Assembly: GCA_030549335.1 (NCBI GenBank)
Contig: CM060198.1
Location: 42,820,353 to 42,884,352 of the forward strand
Direction: 5' to 3'
From: Pontederia crassipes
Lineage: Eukaryota; Streptophyta; Magnoliopsida; Commelinales; Pontederiaceae
DNA: 64,000 nt
Made by a program: the position numbers and the translations under genes. The notes under the pieces are model-generated. The model was not told the origin of the DNA, searched no databases, and saw only the letters and a program-made list of their open reading frames with translations. Of the stretch, positions 54,806 through 64,000 are shown piece by piece (the stretch's first letter is position 1; each line of letters opens with the position of its first letter).

Positions 54806-55289
54806 ACTTGATGCGTTAAATTTGTAACAAATAAATTTACTAGCAAGTGCACTAATCGTATCAAGTAATAAAGTGTAGAGTAGAGTATCAAATCCACGAG
54901 GAACTAGTTAAATATAATCTATCCTAATATTCTACTAAGAGAAGAAAAATGTTTTGTGTAAATATAGAAAATAAATGTGAAGAAAAATAACATAAAACAA
55001 AATAAAATGGTGATGAACTTTGAGAATTATTGATAATTAATGTAAAGATAAATGTGTATGATCCTATATAATAATTGATTATAATAGAAAATAATAGATT
55101 CGATTCTTAAGACAGATTAGGAGTATCTAAAATATTGACCTCTCAAGACGAGTAAACCAAACTATCTTAACTTCTAACAAAACTAATAACCGCAAATGAT
55201 GAGTCAATTATTAATTTTACAAAGAGTTAAGAGGCATTAATATGTATCTCCTATACTATTACTCACTCACAAATCTACATACTTAAAAG
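54806..55289 (-). mobile_element. Athila/Tat-type LTR end, antisense, truncated
   Basis: On the minus strand the sequence 'cctcgtggatt..gatactc' and 'cgattagtgcacttgctagt' is the familiar 3' end of Athila/Tat LTRs. It is followed by 'aacgcatcaagt', which in complete elements leads to 'ttttggcgcc'. It breaks off before the primer site, next to the LINE remnant. The other side fades near 55290. Confidence 0.6.
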
Positions 55290-55719
55290 TAGTGGAAGTC
55301 GGTTGTCGCTTCTCCTTCACTGTGTTTCATCTTCTCCCTCCCGTGTTTCGACTTTCCTGATGTTGCTCCCTTCCCCTTAACCGTTCGCATTCGTCGGCAA
55401 AGACGTCAGCCGGCCAATGCGAACGTTAAGGGGAAAGGAGGCGAACATGAACGGCGAATGAGGAAAATGAACGCAAGTTAGGTTAATATTTTAGGATTTA
55501 GGATACGAGAAGAGAGGGCGAGTAAATATGACGTGCCATGTGTGGAGGAGAGAGAACGTCGACACGTCAGCTGTACGACTGGGAGATCGGCGATTAGCAA
55601 TGAAAAAGGCATTTGGTGAAACGAGTTAAAAGATGGATGATAGTCTTGTTACAAATTAAAGTTAGAAGGTAGCGCTGGGAAGACGTCAAAGTTTGAGGGT
55701 ATTTGGTGTAATTTTTTCA
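55290..55719. mobile_element. Foldback element, second type, left arm eroded
   Basis: The centre is a hairpin: 'ccccttaaccgttcgcattcg' (55374-55394) against 'caatgcgaacgttaagggg' (55414-55432). The right arm ends 'gtatttggtgtaattttttc' and matches the right arm of 43584-44092 ('ggagagagaacgtc', 'ggtgaaacgagtt', 'gacgtcaaagtt'). The left arm diverges after about 60 bp. Confidence 0.55.
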
Positions 55720-55739
55720 GGGGCGACTAGGTAGAAGAG

Positions 55740-57735
55740 GAGCTTCATTGGAAGGGAAAGAGCACTAGAAGAAGAGGAAATCCCCATTAAAGCTAAGCCT
55801 AAAGGCATGTAATGAGTGAACCCCCTTTAATCCAACTCACACTTGGACTAGGGAACATTTGGTTGATGATTTGAACATTGTTTTATTGATTTCATTTTGA
55901 AAGGTTAAAGAATGATTCAATGCTTAGTTTTTCTTACTGTTTTGGAGTTCGGATTATTGTGCATAAGACCTTGTGGGTTTACTAAAAGGCTAAATGAATG
56001 CATAGGAGTTTATGATTAGGCTCCATGTTTTGTGCCCTATCTTATCGTACAAGGACAGGAAACCAAGTTGCAACTATGCCTTTTAATATATGTGTTTTGA
56101 TAAATGTGTTTGTCCCTAATATAGATGTAATGGTGTTATAGTCAAAGTAATGTTAAATATAGAGTCTTGTACAAAAGTCGTCGCCACAGGCCGTGACATG
56201 GGCATCATGTGTGAACACAATTGTAGTGAGGCACCTTCCCTGTAATGGTCATGACGTAACTGAACACGGGCGTGAGAGGGGGCGCCAAGATGGCCCACCT
56301 GGAGTGGCCATTATGCGACAAGGTTATGTTGTTCTCATGCCTTGAAGCATGGATGAGCCGTTACTGGGTACAATAGAGCGGTCGTGATGTGGTTGCGAAA
56401 CGGTCGTGTCCATGCCTTAAAGAGGGGGTGACTGGAGGGATCCATTGGAGAGGCCAAGAAAGGCCGAATAATGCTAGTATCAATGTCAAAAAAGGAATTG
56501 ATCAACGGCGTGAAGGGCAATCGTGATAGGAACGATCTTGATCAACACTATGATTTTCTCGATTTATGATAGAATATTCATTCATTCTTGTGATTTCCTA
56601 CCATGGGTATATTATGTTGTTTACTATTATACAAGATGTCCTTATCATGCTAACTTCATGATTACTATATGATGACTTATTCATGTTATTGACTCACACA
56701 TCTAGATTCCGAACATGCATGCTAAGTCGCAGGGTTAAAATCACATTGTATTGAATGAACCCATGATGGATCACTTGGCTCTCCATTGTATATATTGTAT
56801 TGTATGGGTACAGTGCGACCCCGCTTGGCATCAAGGTAAACCAAGTCCCACAATAGCTTAAATGGCTTGAAGATTGATTATCTAATGATTACTTATGCCA
56901 TATGAAGTTAAATGGCTTACTTCAATCGTATTGAATTGTGTGGCATGAACGTATTTGAACTATTGTTAAATTGGACACTTAGGTGCCATATGATCGATGT
57001 TCTAAGCCACCAATGAATTGAATTGGACATTAATGTTAAGTAATTATATTGTTCTTATTGAATATGATTATGAACCATGATGCTTGACTTATTGCTCCTT
57101 ATCGTTTAATTATTCCTTAATTGATCGATTAGTATGATGTTTTATATTGAAATTCTTATTGTTCATAGGTTATATATATATATGGATTATTAAACTGCTT
57201 ATTTTATGGCCTTTATATGCAACTAATGGGAGGTGGGTCTCCCTACATTCAGGTTCATGCAGATATGGAAGAGTGAAAGATGAAGTCGATGGTGAGCTTA
57301 TGACGACAATTAGTATATAGCGTCGGCCTTGTGTTAAGTCTTCTTATGTCATAGTGTTTTTTTATTGTGTGTTCATGGGCCTATGACCTTATTATGGATG
57401 AGGGTTGTTTTATGTTGTAAGTCCTCACCCATGAGGAATATTATAGAGTTGTTATTTTCTATGAACTTCCGAGTCATGTTATGTATTTGGACAATCTGTC
57501 ATGGTGCTTTGTTATGTCATTTGAGCTCATCGTCATGTTATTTTTTATATTGCATCGCTTTCATCATGTTTCATTTGAGTTTTATGTCATATTGTCATCG
57601 TTTCCACTACTCAATTTTGTAATATTTCATTGTCCTTATATTAATCATTGCATTATTCACCGTGTGACGCACTCCGGAATTCATCCGCAACACATGTCCG
57701 TGAAGCTAATTGCACAGGTGTTATATTTATAAGTA
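55740..57735 (+). mobile_element. Diverged Tekay-like LTR fragment
   Basis: Order and wording recall the LTRs of this window: a 'ggcatgtaatgagtgaacccc' leader, a zone with 'ggccgtgacatggg', 'aacacgggcgtgag', 'aacggtcgtgtcc' (56180-56420), and 'caggttcatgcag' with 'gatgaagtcgatgg' near 57250. No TG/CA ends or duplications were found. Confidence 0.45.
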
Positions 57736-59916
57736 AAAGTTGATCTCATTTTTCTGATTATTATTGTTTACACAATTTGTGAGATAATATAATCATTAAT
57801 AGAAAACAATACAACCCTGGTCACAGAAATCATATTCCACTGCATTTCTTTTTCCTTTAATGGTTAAATAGTGAAGAAAATGTAATGAAGCAAACCCATG
57901 CTCTCTTCTCCCCGTGTGGAATATAGTCCCACAAAGACAGGCATTAGAAAAGGTTGGCGCTGAAACGCAGTGTGGCCACTGGCTTATAGCTGTCCAAATC
58001 TTAGAGGACATTATAGTTATCTACCTAAGAAAAGAAGACACATATGGTAATAAATGCATAATTTATTATTTAACAAAGTTCAACATACTTGAATTGGTCC
58101 TCATCGCTTTTATCACAATTTGTAGGAGGAATAAAGACCGTTGAACTCATCGAGCTTTCGAAATCAACAAAATGTGAAGATTTTTTTTTTTCTTTTTTGC
58201 AGTGCACACATTAAACATTTTTGCATAGATGACAAAAGCAAATATATATGTTCACTAAACTTCTTCGCATGCATGACATGTAGCTATCAACAGTGTATAT
58301 ATTTGGTTGATTATAGATAAAAAAACATATTATAATATCTGGTTGATTATAGATAAAAAACGAGATTATACGATCCAGTCATCCAACTCACGAAAAGAAA
58401 AAAAAAATCGCCTCCAAAATTGTTTACATCTGAAAGACTGAATCGGCATATCGAAAAATTTAGCTTATGTTATATTCGTCAAAGTAGTATCTAATTATGA
58501 ATTATAAAAATTGACAAATATTTATCCTTTAACTATTTTCATCCATCCAATTTTGTTCTCGCCGTTGCCAATTTAATTGTTTATGTATTCAATTATACCT
58601 TTTACTCTTGAAAAAGAATCTGGTTTTCACGTCCTCCTGCGAACGGACGGGTTTTGTACTTTAACGGCAGATTCCCCTTTTTTTTTAGATGTAAGTGAAA
58701 TTGATAATTAGATAAACAAAAAATATGAATTAACGGAAAACGCCACTTCAATGAGACCAATAAGAAACTTAGAAAGGTATTTTCCACGCCCGCGAACCGC
58801 TTTCTCCCGTGTCCCCTCCGTGTCATTTCTCGTGTCGTCTTATACATGTCATGTACCACCACGTACCTTCCAATTCATCTGCTTCATCATTCACTTCATT
58901 CATCTTGCAAATTCAGCTTCATTATTATTGTAAATGTTCAATTAATAAAGGTGAAAGTGTTTTGATAAGTTGTATCGCAAAATCATATGAATAAAATTTA
59001 GATCCATCGTCGTCATATATAAATATATATATATATAATCCTTTTGCACTACCATATCAAAAAATCATTTGGTGATTACTTTTTAATTTTTGTGATGGTC
59101 AGTCTCGGTATTTAGAAAGTGGTGCCGACGTTCTAACTCGCGTGATGTTATTGAGCGTACCATATTGAAAGTCGAACTTCAATTAATTTGATTAGATCGT
59201 CCCGCATCACGTACCTAATAATGGTAAACGAGATTTTCAACAAAAAATTTTTGCGTTTACAAAATTTGAATATGAAATTTTACTTAAATAAGGAGGAGTC
59301 ATTTATCACTTTATTCTAATCTTTTTGGTGGTGATTACTTTTTATAATAAAAATATATGAGTGTGTGTAAGAGAGGGAGAAAGAGGAATAAACTTCATGC
59401 ATGTGAGAGGATGGTGGTGAGGGGTTGAGAGGAAACAGCTAGCAACGATGTTCCCTTTCCCACCTGCATGCGTCCACTCATCAGCTCTGCACAGACGTCA
59501 GAGACGAAATGAACTGCCAGTACTGATTCTTGCCAGAGATAAGCAGCAGCGGCTACTGCTGCTGCTACGGTGCTACCTAAAAGATTCAAACATATCAATA
59601 TAATCATATAACAGAGATATTTTTTTTAAAAAAAAGAAAAAAGTATCGTGATAAATGACACACATTAAGAAGAGGGTGAAGATTTTGTGATTTTTTGTTT
59701 TTGTTTGCTTCGAGTGCATGGTAAAGTTGATAAGATGTCATTTCGAGATTTTTGGACGCTTTTGTGGACGCAGTGTCGGACTCATCAACTATTAGTATCT
59801 GAGCCCATTTATGGCTCATTCCGGTGGGGTATTTGAGATCATGCAGCAGCTGTTTGGTTCAGTAGGTGAAGCCGTGAAAGCGTGCTGTATCTGTCTCATG
59901 CTAGCTGTAATTAAAG
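57736..59916. other. Gene-free AT-rich DNA
   Basis: No recognisable coding sequence. A 39-bp tandem duplication with 'tggttgattatagataaaaaa' lies at 58300-58370. Ala-rich frames near 59500 come from a 'cagcagcggctactgctgctg' patch. Confidence 0.45.
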
Positions 59917-59935
59917 TATATATATATATATATAT

Positions 59936-59979
<44 letters not shown>
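59917..59979. repeat. (TA)n microsatellite
   Basis: About 30 TA units with one 'ga' interruption at 59936. Confidence 0.9.
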
Positions 59980-59981
<2 letters not shown>

Positions 59982-62190
59982 CAAAGCTAATTCATACGGT
60001 TCGTAAAAAGAAGTTTGTGGCTCAACTAATTTATTAATTATATCAAGATACTAATTTGTTTAATATTATTAGTTTTTTTTTTCAATTGCCATCGCCATCT
60101 TTGAAATAAAGATTTATATATGTACAAAAATAAATTTGAAACAATTTAAACGATAAAGATGCATGTACTTATCGTTCGGTATTTTGATAAAACTAAATAT
60201 TGCAAGCTGATCGACTGGTCCAATTGATCGATATATGCCAGCGAACCCCTGACTGCACAACATGTGCATCACGGAACTATAATGCAGAAATTTTGATATA
60301 TTATTCGCATTTGCTTCCTTCCAAACATTAATTATATGCACGAAAGGAATCAGTCAGAGATTTGGATGCACTCCGATCGACATGTCCATTTTTTGTTCCA
60401 CCACATGAATAAAAGGACATGTGATCGATCGGCACTTATATAATAATGCAATGGCAAATTCCAAAATCGTATAGATGCATGGGGCCGCCAGGACTCGCAA
60501 GAACTACAATATATGATATAATATATATGTAACGTGGTATATAATAAACACTAGAAAAATTACAAAGAATGTTTTTATTGATACCTGCATGAGACATTCT
60601 TTATTTTTATTTTCGACACATTCTAAGTTCATATGTATTTAAACTCAAGATCACACTTAAACGAAATGAATGATTTTATCATCGCCTTCCTGATTGATTA
60701 TTTTGTCTTGGTTAAGGCAATTCCGGTTGGAGTTCCGAACCTTGTCGGTTCATACTTGCAATAAGTCAATTAATTAATTACTTGTAATATTTTGCACAAG
60801 GCAATGAGTAGTTGGAACTTGGAAGTATTCATGCCCCAAAATTTCGATACGTTTAATCAAAATGATAAAATCGCTGTATTTTCCTAATGGGTCCAAGAAA
60901 TAGGTGGGGAAAACTTGGTTTTCTGACCAGTTAATCTGTCATATAATTCAGTCCCCCGTGTGTCTCATTGTGTGTTTGTGTGAGAGAGAGAGAAAGAGAG
61001 AGAGAGGGGCAAGGCAAAGGACGGCACTTCAACGAAATTGCTGAAAGAAAATAGAGATTGAAAGTGTGTAATAATGTTGTGCGAGACAGAAATAGCTAAA
61101 ACAGGATTCCATACTAATTATTACAAAGAATGAAAGTAATATCGGCAGGATGATTTTTTTTCAGTTAAAAAGATCATCCTGTTTTTTGGATGATTATCTT
61201 AGATAAAAGAAAATAATTTCCAAGTTTTTTTTGAAAGAAAATTTCCGGAACCTATGTTTTTATAAATTTTATATTTATGATAAAGAAGTCATAGTACTAA
61301 AAGTTGTTTTACTTTATAAATTGACATTGATGACGTCTTATATATATATATATATCTTAATACTACTACATATAAATTATATTTTTATTTTTATTTTTAT
61401 GAAAATTGATTAACTACTATAAAAAAGGTAAAACAAAATATAAGTGTAGGGAATATTGATTTTTTATGTTACAAAAAATTTGTAGCAAATATCAATTTTC
61501 AAATTATAGAAAATTGAAAGACTTGTATTTACTCGAAGAGAAATAAAATTACCTTAGGTATTTTATAATTCCATTATTCATATTATTATTACAATTTACT
61601 TATTAATATTTGTACATATTTAGACCTAATATATTTCAGCATACATATTACCAAATATTATAAAATAAATAACATTAAAGTGTGTGTGTATCTATATAAA
61701 ATGTTCATATTTAAGGTTGTCAAATAATAGATAATTGTACTTTCATAAGGAAAAAAGTCAGCAAAATCTGAATCGATATCTTATAACTTTGTTCAAGTTT
61801 GCTAGATTGTTATAAACTAAGTAAATTTGAGAAAAAAAATATAAGAGAGTAAATAGAAAAAATATAAGTTACGGTTAAGAGTAAAATGGAGGTTTGCTTC
61901 ACACACTCTATGAAGCGCATTCTCAGTCATCCAAATCGGATAGGATGACGTAAATCAAATCAAATTGGTTGAGATTGCAAGCCGACCCTCCCTCTCTCTC
62001 TCTACGTGCATGCGATTCGGGCCCTTGTCTTGTCGTCGCTCTCGATCGTCGATCGCCAAACTCCCTGTGCCCTCTCAATGTCACGATCAATCGATTGTCA
62101 CTTTGCCTCACTAGAGATCAAGATAGAAACAGATAGAGATCGTGCCACCTCCATCTCACCTCGCCTTGTCGTCGCGGCCTCCAAGTAGAC
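59980..62190. other. Gene-free AT-rich DNA with a (GA)n run
   Basis: A (GA)n run lies at 60981-61006. The segment 61985-62190 is GC-richer ('ctctctctctctacg', 'cgtcgctctcgatcg') and codes nothing I recognise. The LTR at 62191 starts at its end. Confidence 0.45.
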
Positions 62191-64000
62191 TATAACACCC
62201 TGAATTTCATCCCCAAATTATCAAGAATAATTAAGTCATTCGACTGTGTTAACCGTTCGTAATCACATAATCATAACAAAATATGATTTTCTATTAAATC
62301 AGTGGAAGCATAAAATCATTAAATAAAATAAAAAAATCGTCAATTAAATGCGAAAAACTTCATGAAACATCAAAAGTATGGTTATAGAATTGCAAACACA
62401 TCTAAAACATCATCACATATAACAATTAAAATGTTTGAAAAACCATTATTAGACATCTCTTGGAAAGCATAGTCAAAAGGCTTTAAAAGGCTCTAAGACT
62501 CCTAGATTAGTGTGCAATCTTTATTATCATGAGTTGAGCCGCCATCCATCCAATAATTATGCACCTGCACGGATTCAAGATGTAGAGGTTTTCCTGTTAG
62601 AGTATGTAAAGGTCATGCATACGATGATATGATCATATACAGGATATTAGATGATATACATCATCATCTTTATATAAAAGAAGTAAACAATATGCATGTC
62701 ATGTCATAACATATGAACTTCATTCATTCACTTCTATCATCATGCGATAAATAAAAGCATAGAAACATGTAGTCAATTCATCATACATAAAGTATAGATA
62801 ATCTTAACAATCATCAATTCAATTCATAGGCACATAAGTAAAGTACACTTACAATAACCATCGTCTCCATACTTTTCTCAGGGTTGTTTTATAACCCTTT
62901 CGGGCTTTCATTTTTGTGGACATCATTCCATTCCATCGATCATTGGCCCTTTCCTATAATGTTATATCTTTCGATAGTTGCGATTTATGTCATTGACCTC
63001 CCAATAGGCTAGCTAAGCCGTGTAGACAATGCTCCCCTCTCACCCGAAGGGGACATCAGAATGCACACACCGTTGTCGCTGTATGTAATGATCATTCTGA
63101 ACTCTCGCTCGAGGGCAACATCGGAATGCGCACACCGTTGCTGATGTGTGTAATGATCATTCTAGGCAAATATCCGATAAAGGGTCATAGAGGGTCGACA
63201 TGTAACATTATTCACAACTGGTTCATTATACTTTGTAATCAACAAATATTTACGTCACTCAATCTTCATGTTTTAACCTAGTTACGTGGGGAACATGCAT
63301 TTACGTATATTTAGGTTCTTATACAATCAACAAACATCAGCACATAGTATTAATACCTTAAAAATAACTTTTAATAAGGTATATAAAGTTTTTGCGATAG
63401 TCACGATCGTGAAAGCTATCGTCACGGCTATAATAAAAACACTTGGAAAAATCTCACTGTGGTGTCATGGCCGTAACAACTCTTGTTATGAGCATGACAG
63501 AACTCGTTTCGCCCGACCGCCCTCTTCTGTTAGGGGCGTAACTGCTGCGTTACAGCCGTAACAGGAGCAATTTTAGCCAATCGTTTACCCCTTTTTATCA
63601 CGGGAGTGACAGAATGTCTCACGGCCGCGATAGAGCCCTAAAACTCTGCCGCAACTGCTTTCTACACAATTTTTCAATCCAGACTTGGGAAAATGATGTA
63701 TAATCAAAGGAATAATTGTAGTCATATTTTTCAGACATTATAGGATCAAAAGGAGATGAAAAATCATGCAAAAACATTAAATTTTTAGATCTAGGTTCGT
63801 CCCCAAATCATGAACCATAAGAACTCATGAACCCTAACCATGAATCTAATAAAAAAACTTCAGCATGGTATAGATCTAATCATTAGAAGACTATACATGT
63901 ATAGATCTAATGAATTGCATGAATGAGAATCCTCAATCACAATCCAATAAGAGAACCGGATGTCCTCTTGCTTTCAATCCAAAATAGGAAGAACATTGAG
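62191..64000 (-). mobile_element. Antisense Tekay-like LTR, running out of the window
   Basis: Starts TATAACACCC (a changed TGTAACACCC) and then follows the LTR at 48147 step by step: 'aattatcaagaataatta', 'tatgattttctattaaat', 'catcaaaagtatggttat', 'gagttgagccgcc', 'gcacctgcacgga', 'agagtatgtaaaggtcat', 'gggttgttttataaccctt', and the CACGG(C/T)CGTGAC zone at 63390-63640. The 5' end of the LTR lies beyond 64000, so it is unknown whether it is solo. Confidence 0.75.
63035..63168. repeat. Tandem duplication, unit about 70 bp
   Basis: 'ggacatcagaatgcacacacc' and 'gtaatgatcattctgaac' are repeated as 'caacatcggaatgcgcacacc' and 'gtaatgatcattctaggc' inside the LTR, in the place where sibling LTRs carry the 42-bp array. 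Confidence 0.65.

Noticed and set aside
57365-57732. Two overlapping frames rich in Phe, Leu and His
   Set aside because: Inside a diverged LTR fragment, no domain, and composition typical of random AT-rich DNA.
1-64000. CRISPR array, operon or other prokaryotic feature
   Set aside because: Plant retrotransposons, spliced transposase exons and plastid-derived DNA show a plant nuclear genome; the repeats present are tandem arrays and transposons.

Overview
The window is plant nuclear DNA and reads as a transposon graveyard. Everything I recognise belongs to angiosperm repeat families: Ty3/gypsy elements of Tekay-like and Athila/Tat-like type, a Ty1/copia element, CACTA (En/Spm) DNA transposons, foldback elements, a hAT-like element, a LINE remnant and TRIM-like pieces. 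A short plastid insertion (trnH-GUG next to the 3' end of rpl2) confirms a plant. The short trnH-rpl2 spacer fits a monocot plastome better than a typical eudicot one, but that is not decisive and I do not name a species. I found no intact host protein gene, no nuclear tRNA, no rRNA and no CRISPR. Short open frames elsewhere are chance or repeat-derived.

Layout. 1-2232: end of an Athila/Tat-like element with its 3' LTR. 2256-7200: a decayed gypsy element with gag, reverse transcriptase and RNase H traces and a 3' LTR. It is hit by a small CACTA element (TSD ATT) and by a 460-bp element with inverted LTR-like arms. 7200-13621: AT-rich DNA with no gene. 13622-16575: a solo LTR. 16733-32931: the main structure, an LTR element with perfect TSD AGAAC that carries only gag between 2.5-2.7 kb LTRs. 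Its gag is split by a 9.7-kb CACTA element (19542-29269). The CACTA holds a plastid fragment, a tandem mini-exon array, a broken Transposase_24 gene and a solo LTR with perfect TSD GCCTT. The right LTR holds a 264-bp element with inverted arms (TSD CAAAG) that the left LTR lacks.

33357-39601: a gag-only copia element (TSD CAAAA) inserted into another LTR; its 3' LTR is broken by a 1.1-kb composite foldback element and by an LTR fragment. 41510-42490: Athila-type gag pseudogene. 43584-44092: foldback element. 46222-51281: an antisense solo LTR with a second solo LTR nested inside. 52146-52618: hAT-like element. 52787-54111: foldback element with a GC-rich palindromic satellite core. 54265-55290: LINE RNase H remnant and an Athila/Tat LTR end, both antisense. 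55290-57735: foldback remnant and an LTR fragment. 57736-62190: gene-free AT-rich DNA. 62191-64000: an antisense LTR leaving the window.

What stands out: two independent LTR elements that keep gag but have no pol; two small elements whose LTR-like arms are inverted beside a tRNA-Met primer-site sequence; a foldback family with modular arms and a variable GC-rich core; and a CACTA element that took in plastid DNA and multiplied a small exon. All boundaries and identities were read by eye; no database search or alignment program was run.
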